Shown here piece after piece: positions 14,225 through 19,755 of a DNA stretch of 24,399 bases. A program made the translations under genes and the position numbers. Below the pieces are notes generated by a model, which was not told the DNA's origin, searched no databases, and saw only the letters and a list, made by a program, of their open reading frames with translations. Position 1 is the first letter of the stretch. Every line of letters starts with the position of its first letter. The stretch spans positions 1-24,399 of the forward strand of contig JBOFZL010000067.1 of NCBI GenBank assembly GCA_051655155.1, in the 5' to 3' direction. Origin of the DNA: JBOFZL01 sp051655155 (GTDB lineage Bacteria > Bacillota > Clostridia > Peptostreptococcales > Filifactoraceae).

Positions 14225-14696
14225 ATTCAAATTTATAAGAGTACTTACACTTTCCAGTAGCTTCAATACCTTCTTGAAACTCAGGTATCTGTTGTTCCTC
14301 AAACTCCTTGTAAAATTCACAATCTGTACACTCTTTAGTACATTCTTTGCAATTGTAGTGCATTACCAATTCAACTATTTTAAAGTATTCTCTATTTTCT
14401 TCATAAGCTGCATCTATCTGTGTACTTTTCTTTTTAGAATACAAATCTGTATTTCCATAAACATCTAACAGCACTCTTGATTTATCCATCACATTTCTTA
14501 AAGCTCTAAATGCCTCTTTATTTAACCTTCCATTTACATTTATTAATATCTTCTTACCAAATGTAATAATCCTTTTTAAATCTCCCTTGTCCTTACCGTC
14601 TAGCACTCCACATTCTAAAAGCCTTTGTGAATCTGACATGAGATGCATAAGTATTACAAGGTCATCCCTCTCTCTACTTGATAGATAGTTTTTCAT
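14223..14696 (-). CDS. Cys-rich phage protein, DUF5651-like
   Basis: A 157-residue protein with a helical N-terminal two thirds (YLSSRERDDLVILMHLMSDS early on) and a Cys-rich C-terminal segment (CKECTKECTDCEFY and later CKYSY) that probably binds zinc. This layout matches DUF5651, a family I recall from clostridial and bacillus phages; that assignment is from memory. The ATG at 14696 follows GAGGTGA. It is transcribed just before the Rad50-like ATPase, with a hairpin between the two genes. Confidence 0.75.
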   Translation of the reverse strand: MKNYLSSRERDDLVILMHLMSDSQRLLECGVLDGKDKGDLKRIITFGKKILINVNGRLNKEAFRALRNVMDKSRVLLDVYGNTDLYSKKKSTQIDAAYEENREYFKIVELVMHYNCKECTKECTDCEFYKEFEEQQIPEFQEGIEATGKCKYSYKFE

Positions 14697-14898
14697 CTGC
14701 ACTCACCTCAACATCATTGATAATATTTTCTAGTTCCTTCTTAAAGTCCTTTAAAGGCTCCAATTCCACTTTAGGAGCTAATATTTTATTATTGGTCATT
14801 GATAGTTCTTCATTAATTTCTTTAAGCATATTCATATTCTTCACTGCAACTATTAAAGTTGCAGCATTAATAACTAAAATTGCTAATTGCATTCCCAC
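14674..14898 (-). CDS. small membrane-anchored coiled-coil protein
   Basis: 74 residues from the GTG at 14898, which has GGAGG seven bases upstream; the ATG at 14892 is the alternative. Residues 3-20 (MQLAILVINAATLIVAVK) form one membrane helix and the remainder is a charged helical, coiled-coil-like domain. The 3' end overlaps the next gene by 23 bases. Function unknown. Confidence 0.7.
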   Translation of the reverse strand: MGMQLAILVINAATLIVAVKNMNMLKEINEELSMTNNKILAPKVELEPLKDFKKELENIINDVEVSADEKLSIK

Positions 14899-14900
14899 CT

Positions 14901-14972
14901 TTATTCCTCCTCTTTTTCAAATTCAACATTATCAATGTCTGAACATCCAACTACTACATACATTGTTTCCAT
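14901..14972 (-). CDS. possible 23-residue protein
   Basis: ATG at 14972 with GGAGG seven bases upstream, reading METMYVVVGCSDIDNVEFEK then EEE. Its acidic end encodes the GGAGG of the following gene. Ideal ribosome binding site spacing and exact fit between neighbours suggest it is translated, perhaps as a leader coupled to the membrane protein gene. Confidence 0.48.
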   Translation of the reverse strand: METMYVVVGCSDIDNVEFEKEEE

Positions 14973-14989
14973 TACATAACCTCCTCTAA

Positions 14990-15142
14990 CTAATATCTAA
15001 ACCAAATTGTTCTGCCATCATTAACATTTACAATTTGTATTCCATTAAATTCTTTCTTTACCCTCAACCAATCCTTTGGATTAAGTCCACCTCTGGTAAG
15101 AGCCTTTTTCTCAGCTAATGTTAATGTTTTTCCATTTTTCAT
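14990..15142 (-). CDS. DUF6906-like small phage protein
   Basis: A 50-residue protein starting MKNGKTLTLAEKKALTRGGL, continuing NPKDWLRVKKE and ending IVNVNDGRTIWFRY. The pattern of MKNGK, a Gly-Leu-x-Pro turn, the W-L/V-x-K core and a closing hairpin matches the DUF6906 family of small Firmicute phage proteins, as I recall it. GAGGAGGACAAG precedes the ATG, which overlaps the upstream stop (ATGA). Function unknown. Confidence 0.72.
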   Translation of the reverse strand: MKNGKTLTLAEKKALTRGGLNPKDWLRVKKEFNGIQIVNVNDGRTIWFRY

Positions 15143-15300
15143 AGCTTGTCCTCCTCAATACATTTTTTTATAACTCTACTGATTTCTTGAAAATCTTTTT
15201 GTAATGATTTAAATCTTCTGATAGATATTTCAAGTTCTAAACTTAAATCAGCATTTATTTTATTGGCTTTAAGTAATGCTAGTCTTAATTGTTCATCCAT
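15139..15300 (-). CDS. small helical protein, 53 residues
   Basis: Runs from an ATG at 15300 to a TGA overlapping the next start. The protein is one long amphipathic helix or coiled coil (LRLALLKANKINADLSLELE onward), probably dimeric. Coupling on both ends supports translation. No family recognised. Confidence 0.66.
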   Translation of the reverse strand: MDEQLRLALLKANKINADLSLELEISIRRFKSLQKDFQEISRVIKKCIEEDKL

Positions 15301-15460
15301 TATTCTCACCTTGTTTTTTAATTATTTTATCTATCTGAATAAGTTTTTTATTGAGGAAATATAACTCCCTTTTGTAAAGTTCCATAACAATATTTATGTC
15401 GCTGCAAACCCTCTCTCTTTCTTCTTTAAGTTCAACCTTGCTTAAGTTACTTAAATCCAT
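15293..15460 (-). CDS. small coiled-coil protein, 55 residues
   Basis: ATG at 15460, with AAAGGAGGAATG inside the end of the Cro-like gene. The product is charged and helical (LSKVELKEERERVCSDINIV, then ELYFLNKKLIQIDKIIKK). It overlaps both neighbours. Likely a coiled-coil partner protein; function unknown. Confidence 0.66.
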   Translation of the reverse strand: MDLSNLSKVELKEERERVCSDINIVMELYKRELYFLNKKLIQIDKIIKKQGENNG

Positions 15461-15626
15461 TACAACATTCCTCCTTTAGAGCATTTATTATAGCTATTCG
15501 AACCTTTTTACTTGGCTCAACTTGTCCTCTTTCAACCCTACTTAACCAACTAACAGATATACCAGTAATATCCGAAAGATCTCTAAGCTTTAATCCTTTG
15601 TCTTTTCTTAAATTCTTAATATCCAC
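15447..15626 (-). CDS. Cro-like Xre-family regulator
   Basis: A 59-residue single-domain helix-turn-helix protein: IKNLRKDKGLKLRDLSDITG, ISVSWLSRVERGQVEPS, then a closing helix. This is the standard Xre/Cro fold with recognition helix SVSWLSRVE. It starts at a GTG (15626) after GGGGGTGA and is the first gene of the leftward early operon, the usual Cro position. By analogy it would bind the same operators as the divergent repressor and tip the switch to lytic growth. A frame-preserving upstream start is blocked by a TGA. Confidence 0.85.
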   Translation of the reverse strand: MDIKNLRKDKGLKLRDLSDITGISVSWLSRVERGQVEPSKKVRIAIINALKEECCNGFK

Positions 15627-15663
15627 ATCTATTTTTCACCCCCTAGCTTCTTGCTATGGTTAA

Positions 15664-15693
15664 ATTATATAACCACTAATGACACACTTTCAA
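15664..15693 (-). promoter_or_regulatory. early operon promoter
   Basis: On the minus strand, -35 TTGAAA (15693-15688) and -10 TATAAT (15669-15664) are 18 bp apart. Transcription would start near 15657 and run into the Cro-like gene. One operator arm lies in the spacer and the -35 lies between the two arms, so a bound repressor would block it. Confidence 0.72.
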
Positions 15694-15711
15694 TGTGGAT
15701 AGCGTGTCATT
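15678..15711. promoter_or_regulatory. repressor operator with TGACAC/GTGTCA arms
   Basis: Perfect 8-bp inverted arms AATGACAC (15678-15685) and GTGTCATT (15704-15711) separated by 18 bp. A further GTGTCA half-site lies at 15935-15940 in the repressor leader, and TGTGGAT accompanies both places (15694-15700, 15943-15949). Probably the binding sites of the Xre repressor and/or the Cro-like protein. Confidence 0.62.
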
Positions 15712-15767
15712 TTTACCTAAAATTATCTATTATTCTAATGTTTTCCTACTTTTTTCTTCCATATGCT

Positions 15768-15791
15768 AAGTTTCTTGACGAAACTTTTTTT
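15768..15791 (+). terminator. plus-strand hairpin with T-run
   Basis: AAGTTTC and GAAACTT form a 7-bp stem around TTGAC, followed by at least five T on the plus strand. It sits between the divergent promoters and could stop rightward antisense transcripts before they enter the repressor gene. Confidence 0.45.
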
Positions 15792-15883
15792 ATTTATAAC
15801 AATAATAGGTAAAATCTGTAAGACTTGATTATAAGCTAAAGTAAATGTATTCAAAACTGTCAATACAGAACACTAGTTCCATC

Positions 15884-15912
15884 TTTACAACAATTTGTAA
15901 TTTCTTTATAAT
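15884..15912 (+). promoter_or_regulatory. repressor promoter
   Basis: TTTACA (15884-15889), 17-bp spacer, TATAAT (15907-15912): a near-consensus vegetative promoter. The start near 15919 gives a leader of about 60 bases that contains the GTGTCA half-site at 15935, suggesting autoregulation. Confidence 0.75.
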
Positions 15913-15978
15913 TTACTTATGCCACAACAAATAAGTGTCATGTGTGGATTAAATTTAAAAATATAGAGGGATTTAGTA

Positions 15979-16341
15979 ATGAGTAATGTAAATAATCTTA
16001 AAAAATACAGATTAGAAAAGGGATTGACTCAACAGGAACTAGCAGATATAACAGGTGTAGGACGTAGTATGATAGGCAGCATTGAAAAAAATGTGAGAAT
16101 TGGAAGTAAGCAAACTTGGGACAAGTTAGCTAAAGGTTTAAATGTAGATGTTAATGATCTTATAAATCTTGAAAAACCAGCTAACTATGAAGCTGTTGGT
16201 AAGGAGCTTACTAAACTATTAAGTGATTTAGATAAAGATAATCTTATTGAAGACGTTAATAATATAGATCCAATAACAATAGAACTTATTTTAAAAACTA
16301 TACAAAAATCAATAAATGTAGTTAGAAATAAAAAAGAGTAG
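15979..16341 (+). CDS. Xre-family repressor (CI-like)
   Basis: A 120-residue regulator and the only confident plus-strand gene. Residues 5-63 form the Xre helix-turn-helix (KKYRLEKGLTQQELADITGV, then GRSMIGSIEKNVR). The rest is a short helical C-terminal region that may dimerise. There is no LexA-type protease domain, so induction is unlikely to be by RecA-stimulated self-cleavage and may need an antirepressor or Cro competition. GAGGGATTTAGTA precedes the ATG. It is divergent from the Cro-like gene across a control region of about 350 bp and ends in a strong bidirectional terminator. Predicted to hold the early operon silent in lysogens. Confidence 0.88.
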   Translation: MSNVNNLKKYRLEKGLTQQELADITGVGRSMIGSIEKNVRIGSKQTWDKLAKGLNVDVNDLINLEKPANYEAVGKELTKLLSDLDKDNLIEDVNNIDPITIELILKTIQKSINVVRNKKE

Positions 16342-16360
16342 TAAAAACTACTCTTTTTTT
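16333..16360. terminator. bidirectional terminator
   Basis: AAAGAGTAGT and ACTACTCTTT form a 10-bp stem around AAAA, with A-runs before and T-runs after, so it works in both directions. It separates the convergent repressor and 44-residue genes, whose stop codons both lie in or next to it. Confidence 0.9.
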
Positions 16361-16493
16361 ATTCTTCAAGCTTTTTCCTAACTAGCTCCCCAGCTAATTT
16401 AAAAGCTTCTGCAAACATTTCTTCTTCTTCATCTTTAAGTGCTAATGCAATGATTAGATTAGCTTCATCAAAACAGATACTACTATTTTCCAT
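16359..16493 (-). CDS. small acidic protein, 44 residues
   Basis: ATG at 16493 after AAGGGGAGAGAG, stop at 16359 in the shared terminator. The product is helical and acidic in the middle (ALALKDEEEEMFAEAFKLAG). It has its own promoter with a GACAAATTGTC palindrome upstream and is convergent with the repressor. Function unknown; its placement next to the repressor suggests a regulatory accessory. Confidence 0.68.
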   Translation of the reverse strand: MENSSICFDEANLIIALALKDEEEEMFAEAFKLAGELVRKKLEE

Positions 16494-16557
16494 AAACTCT
16501 CTCCCCTTGATTGATAATTACACCATAAGATTAAAACAAAGTTTAATTCATGTTTTA

Positions 16558-16587
16558 ATTATACTATATTAATCGACAAATTGTCAT
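16558..16587 (-). promoter_or_regulatory. promoter of the 44-residue gene with palindrome
   Basis: Minus-strand -35 ATGACA (16587-16582), 18-bp spacer and -10 TATAAT (16563-16558). The perfect palindrome GACAAATTGTC (16575-16585) overlaps the -35, a likely operator. Its GACA half resembles the TGACAC operator arms but is not identical. Confidence 0.55.
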
Positions 16588-16866
16588 AAAATTGTGGTAA
16601 AAAATGTGACTAATTATATTTCCTACCTCCTCCTCTAATTTAATATCAAAATGCATTTAAACCAAAAAATAGACATCTAAATATTCAAGTTAAAATTAAC
16701 CACAATTTTTTTATAACTTGATTTTTTTAGGTAAAATATGTTTTACGCTAAGATTTAGTTAATACATTTTTATATAAATATAAGATAGAAAATTAAGGGA
16801 AATATTCCCCTGATATTTTGTCAATTTTATAAGTATAATCAATCATTTTTTTATTAGAGTCTTTTT
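16588..16866. other. non-coding AT-rich region with inverted repeats
   Basis: No convincing gene. It holds an 11-bp inverted repeat, AAAATTGTGGT (16588-16598) and ACCACAATTTT (16699-16709), and a nested CAAGTTA/TAACTTG pair (16686-16692, 16714-16720). A strong AGGAGGAGG sequence lies on the minus strand near 16627-16635 with no usable start after it. A weak 30-residue frame (16564-16656) is not supported. Confidence 0.5.
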
Positions 16867-16918
16867 AAAAAATAATATATTCTGTAAATGAATTAGTAAT
16901 GTTTACAGAATATATTAT
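16867..16918 (-). terminator. long AT-rich hairpin after the rep gene
   Basis: ATAATATATTCTGTAAA (16872-16888) is perfectly inverted at 16902-16918, a 17-bp stem with a 13-base loop. Read on the minus strand it follows the rep stop and is followed by a run of T, so a rep terminator is likely. The length and perfection of the arms also allow a protein-binding dyad. Confidence 0.6.
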
Positions 16919-16937
16919 ATCAAGTTTATCTAATATG

Positions 16938-17831
16938 TTAAAGAGCTTTCTTATTTCTCATTTGAGCTAATAGATTCTCAATTGATTCATCTGATTCTTT
17001 TATTTGGCTTAATGCTAATTCCTCTATAGCTTTAAAATCTGTTGTTACTGGATCAAAGTTATTGAATTTTGTATTAGATTTTTTATTTACAGAATAATTA
17101 CCATCATCACAATAAATCTTTTTTAGTAGAGAGAAGTAATTTCCCCCTTCTTTTTTAAATATAGCAATAGCTTTAGTACATCTATCTATATCCCACTTAT
17201 CTACAATATCCATCATGTTCTTAGTTAATCTAATGTGAGTTTGTGATTCTATAAGTTCACTACACGCACTTGACTGCGTAGTAAATGGAGTCTTTGTTTT
17301 AATCTTTGTAGTAATCTCTGGTATTGCTTGGGGCATTTTGCACTTTTGCATTGGGGCATTTTGCACTATTGCATTAGGGCAATTTGCACTATTGTTATTT
17401 AATGCGGTTTCACAAACTTTTTCTTCCTCTAATTGGCTTGTTTTCTCATTAGGGCATTTTGCACTATTGTAAAAATTATATTCTATGTTATCTAATGCAG
17501 CATAATCAATTCTATACCAAATGGTTCTATCTGCTGGTAGCTCATTATAATTTCCAGTAATAAGTATTCCTTTATCTCTAAGCTTTTTTAATGTTCTTTT
17601 TACTGTATCATAACTCCAAAATGGAAACTCTTCTTGCCAGTCAGAGATACTATTATAGGTCCACTGAAAACCAGCTTTAAATGTATAATCAGAATTTTTA
17701 CTTTTTGCATTTATATTAATCCAATATTCAATCTGCTGTAATACTATAGCTTCATTAAGGCCAATGATCTTAGCTAATTCCTTATCTACTACAAGTGGTT
17801 GTTCTTTCATCAATAATCTACTTTTTTTCAT
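16938..17831 (-). CDS. replication initiator (DnaD/O-like winged helix)
   Basis: A 297-residue initiator. Residues 10-110 form a winged-helix domain: VVDKELAKIIGLNEAIVLQQ, IEYWI, then TYNSISDWQEEFPFWSYDTV and KRTLKKLRDKGILIT. This arrangement is shared by replisome organisers of Firmicute phages and Rep proteins of their plasmids. The centre (120-185) is low-complexity and contains SAKCPN/SANCPN-like words because four DNA iterons lie in the coding sequence, as in the lambda O gene. The C-terminus (about 200-297) resembles a DnaD-type helical domain. It should bind the iterons, melt the origin and load host helicase. AAGGAG lies eight bases before the ATG. The leader of about 190 bases is opposed by a candidate antisense RNA. 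Confidence 0.82.
   Translation of the reverse strand: MKKSRLLMKEQPLVVDKELAKIIGLNEAIVLQQIEYWININAKSKNSDYTFKAGFQWTYNSISDWQEEFPFWSYDTVKRTLKKLRDKGILITGNYNELPADRTIWYRIDYAALDNIEYNFYNSAKCPNEKTSQLEEEKVCETALNNNSANCPNAIVQNAPMQKCKMPQAIPEITTKIKTKTPFTTQSSACSELIESQTHIRLTKNMMDIVDKWDIDRCTKAIAIFKKEGGNYFSLLKKIYCDDGNYSVNKKSNTKFNNFDPVTTDFKAIEELALSQIKESDESIENLLAQMRNKKAL
17331..17469 (-). repeat. four 18-bp iterons inside rep (candidate origin)
   Basis: GGGCATTTTGCACTATTG recurs at 17331-17348 (one mismatch), 17354-17371 (exact), 17377-17394 (one mismatch) and 17452-17469 (exact). The first three are 23 bp apart, about two helical turns. Because 23 is not a multiple of three, those three copies are translated in three different frames, so selection is on DNA, not protein. 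Confidence 0.85.
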
Positions 17832-17887
17832 AAAAAAAACTCCTTTTCTGTCTAAAATATTAGCAAAATACTTAACACAAAAAGAGT

Positions 17888-17916
17888 TGACATTCTATAA
17901 ACTGGTATGTATAATC
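17888..17916 (+). promoter_or_regulatory. consensus promoter of the antisense RNA
   Basis: TTGACA (17888-17893), exactly 17 bp, TATAAT (17911-17916): a perfect vegetative consensus on the plus strand, opposite to rep and inside its leader. No protein gene follows in that direction before the terminator. Confidence 0.85.
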
Positions 17917-17922
17917 TTAACT

Positions 17923-18016
17923 AAAGATTAATATAATAAGTCTATAAGAGATCTAATCTCTTTGTGTGGGCCTTTAAGAAACTCTCCGACCAAAGTTTGT
18001 TTCTTGAAGGTTTTTG
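17923..18016 (+). ncRNA. antisense RNA to the rep leader (copy-number control candidate)
   Basis: From the consensus promoter, an RNA of about 95 bases would start near 17923. It would form a first hairpin AAGAGAT-CTA-ATCTCTT (17946-17962). A terminator stem CCTTTAAGAAAC (17971-17982) with GTTTCTTGAAGG (17999-18010), 12 pairs including one G-U, follows, then TTTTT. The rep promoter lies immediately beyond (18055-18027) and points the other way, so the whole RNA is complementary to the rep mRNA leader. The sense loop contains TTGG, matching the YUNR U-turn of loops that start fast antisense pairing. This is the layout of counter-transcribed copy-control RNAs; expression is inferred. Confidence 0.75.
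17971..18015 (+). terminator. terminator of the antisense RNA
   Basis: A 12-bp stem with one G-U pair and a 16-base loop, followed by TTTTTGCTTT on the plus strand. On the minus strand the same arms form a leader hairpin in the rep mRNA. Confidence 0.82.
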
Positions 18017-18026
18017 CTTTGTTATA

Positions 18027-18055
18027 ATAATACAATATATGTGTATTGTTTACAA
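18027..18055 (-). promoter_or_regulatory. rep promoter
   Basis: Minus-strand -35 TTGTAA (18055-18050), 17-bp spacer, -10 TATTAT (18032-18027). Transcription near 18020 gives a leader of about 190 bases before the rep ATG. CACACAAAGAG early in the leader could pair with CTCTTTTTGTGT nearer the gene, allowing alternative structures. Confidence 0.66.
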
Positions 18056-18066
18056 GTATATTTTTA

Positions 18067-18091
18067 CCAGGAGTACTTGCATTACTCCTGG
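18067..18091 (-). terminator. hairpin between parM and rep
   Basis: CCAGGAGTA (18067-18075) and TACTCCTGG (18083-18091) form a perfect 9-bp stem with a 7-base loop, just after the parM stop and before the rep promoter. Neither side has a T-run, so termination would be weak; it may instead be a processing or binding site. Confidence 0.45.
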
Positions 18092-18110
18092 CATTATATA
18101 AATTATTTGC

Positions 18111-19502
18111 TTAGTACTGCTTTGTCAGTACTTTTTTCTGTTCCTGGAAATATTCATCTAATAACTTTTTTGCTTTTCTTGCTTGATTAAAACTTATATT
18201 AAATTCATTTTCTATCTGTGCTATAGTTACCTTATCACCTTCAGTATATCTGTTTAAGATTTTGGGTATTAACACATCATAGTCAACCCTTTTACTGGTA
18301 GTAGTTTTAACAACAGGCTTTTTAAAATTAACAGTTGTTATTTTGTTATTAATAACATCAGTTACACTTTTGTTATCTGAAACAACAACATCATCTTTAA
18401 CAATATTTTCTTTTAACACCTCAGTTGTACTTTTGTTATCTGAGATAACAATATCATTTTCAACAACATTCTCATTTAACAAATGTTCTTTATCTACAGC
18501 AACATATTCAACAATATTAGGTTTGCGTTCTTTAACATAATGATACATTCCTAAAAGGTCTGTATATAATGCTGCATTACCAGTTAATACTTTTATACTG
18601 AAATCCTTAATAAGATCTTCTGCTTTTATCCAGTCTTTTATATCTGCTCCTATAAGGTTACAACCTCCACCACACAAGAAACAATCTGTATTTTGAGGAT
18701 TTATTCCAGTAAAGATTGAAAAGTATGCATCACTCATGAATTCATTTATAAACTCATAATTAGCCTCTTTTACAGCCTGTCTGCTTTCAGTTGGATATAC
18801 AAATCCATCAGCAACAAGACTGCTTAGTTTAGCGCCACTACGAACGCTTACAGGACTACAATGTTCAGGCATTAACAACCTTGTTCCCATTGGAATTGAT
18901 CTAGGCTTACCTTCTCTACCACCGTTTTTATTAAGAACCAATATATCAATTGTAGAATATCCAATATTCATAACAACAACATTTTTATTGTTAACATTAT
19001 ATGTTTTCTTAATAAGATAATATGACATTTCTCCCTCTGGATATATGGATTCAATATGCAATGTTATTCTCTTTCCATCAACAATAAACTTTTGATTTAA
19101 CACTTTATCAAATTCACTTTTGTAACAAAGCTGGTCAAATGGCAATAACAAATATATTGTTATATCGGAACTGTTAATATTTAACATCTTTATAGCATAC
19201 ATTATCAAAACTTCAAAATTTTTCTTTTTATGTTTTAACAATTCTTTTGATGTTGAAACTTTATTTTCATCTACTGCATAATATGTTCCATTAACATTAA
19301 CAATATTTATTTGTGTTGTTACTTCAAATTGATTACTTATCTCTCTAACTGTACTTTTAAAATTAACACAATTACCATTTTCATCACAAGCTTTCACGCT
19401 TGATGCTCCAAGATCAATAAATAATACATTTCCTTTACCAGCTTTTGAATAACTAGCTACATTTTTATCATTAGTGTTGAATATCTTTTTCAACCAATTC
19501 AA
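18111..19502 (-). CDS. parM: actin-like ParM with C-terminal DNA-binding-like domain
   Basis: A 463-residue plasmid-segregation actin. The actin/Hsp70 ATPase motifs are in order: phosphate-1 FIDLGASSVKA near 28-38, phosphate-2 NIGYSTIDIL near 179-188, and the adenosine motif LCGGGCNLIG near 276-285. This core ends near 330, the usual ParM length. It is followed by a linker (about 340-405) with two related copies of an ISDNKS/VSDNKS-centred repeat. A C-terminal domain (about 408-452: TIAQIENEF, then NISFNQARKAKKLLDEY) resembles the winged helix of the FtsK gamma domain. A DNA-binding domain fused to ParM is unusual; ParM normally reaches DNA through ParR. The start is TTG with GGAGG upstream, five bases after the RHH gene. 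The filament would separate plasmid copies during lysogeny. Confidence 0.9.
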   Translation of the reverse strand: MNWLKKIFNTNDKNVASYSKAGKGNVLFIDLGASSVKACDENGNCVNFKSTVREISNQFEVTTQINIVNVNGTYYAVDENKVSTSKELLKHKKKNFEVLIMYAIKMLNINSSDITIYLLLPFDQLCYKSEFDKVLNQKFIVDGKRITLHIESIYPEGEMSYYLIKKTYNVNNKNVVVMNIGYSTIDILVLNKNGGREGKPRSIPMGTRLLMPEHCSPVSVRSGAKLSSLVADGFVYPTESRQAVKEANYEFINEFMSDAYFSIFTGINPQNTDCFLCGGGCNLIGADIKDWIKAEDLIKDFSIKVLTGNAALYTDLLGMYHYVKERKPNIVEYVAVDKEHLLNENVVENDIVISDNKSTTEVLKENIVKDDVVVSDNKSVTDVINNKITTVNFKKPVVKTTTSKRVDYDVLIPKILNRYTEGDKVTIAQIENEFNISFNQARKAKKLLDEYFQEQKKVLTKQY

Positions 19503-19506
19503 TTCA

Positions 19507-19638
19507 CTATACCTCCAATTTTTTCTTTAATAATTCATTTATAATATCTGCTGCGCTCTTATCTTCCTCTATTGCTAACATCTTAAGTTTTTTTATTAGA
19601 TCTTCCTCAATATATGTTGTAAACTTCTTTCTGGACAT
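19507..19638 (-). CDS. ribbon-helix-helix protein (ParR/CopG-like)
   Basis: A 43-residue protein below normal size cut-offs, from an ATG at 19638 after AAGGGGGGAATG. It is a clear ribbon-helix-helix: strand RKKFTTYIEEDL, helix IKKLKMLAIEEDKS, helix AADIINELLKKKLEV. It lies directly upstream of parM in the same transcript, and a pair of TGACGTA direct repeats sits in its promoter, typical of RHH operators. It is probably the operon repressor and perhaps the ParR-type adaptor that links centromere DNA to the ParM filament. It lacks the C-terminal extension that classical ParR uses to contact ParM, which may explain the extra domain on ParM. Confidence 0.78.
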   Translation of the reverse strand: MSRKKFTTYIEEDLIKKLKMLAIEEDKSAADIINELLKKKLEV

Positions 19639-19664
19639 TTCATTCCCCCCTTCCCTACAATTAT

Positions 19665-19693
19665 ATTATATCATTTGTACGTCATTACGTCAA
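19665..19693 (-). promoter_or_regulatory. partition operon promoter with TGACGTA repeats
   Basis: Minus-strand -35 TTGACG (19693-19688), 17-bp spacer, -10 TATAAT (19670-19665). Two direct TGACGTA repeats with 8-bp period overlap the -35 and spacer (19678-19692). This suits cooperative RHH binding, autoregulation and possibly centromere function. Confidence 0.72.
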
Positions 19694-19724
19694 TATATTT
19701 TTACCATTATTTTCTATTTATTTT

Positions 19725-19755
19725 AAAAAAAATAACACTTATTTCTAAGTGTTAT
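19725..19755 (-). terminator. intrinsic terminator before the partition operon
   Basis: On the minus strand ATAACACTTA-GAAA-TAAGTGTTAT forms a perfect 10-bp stem with a GNRA tetraloop, followed by seven to eight T. The stop of the upstream gene is in the loop. It isolates the partition operon from the gene before it. Confidence 0.88.

Noticed and set aside
13841..14260. Plus-strand frame of 139 codons opposite the Rad50-like gene
   Set aside because: It is antisense to a gene with clear Walker A and zinc-hook motifs, has no ribosome binding site, and its hydrophobic product is typical of the complement of AT-rich coding sequence.
16564..16656. Minus-strand 30-residue frame next to the repressor region
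   Set aside because: No ribosome binding site before its ATG, and it runs into the promoter of the 44-residue gene. The strong AGGAGGAGG lies inside the frame with no start after it.
17331..17469. CRISPR-like array from the regularly spaced 18-mers
   Set aside because: Repeats are short, spacers only 5 bp, the array lies inside a coding gene and no cas genes are nearby; iterons explain it.
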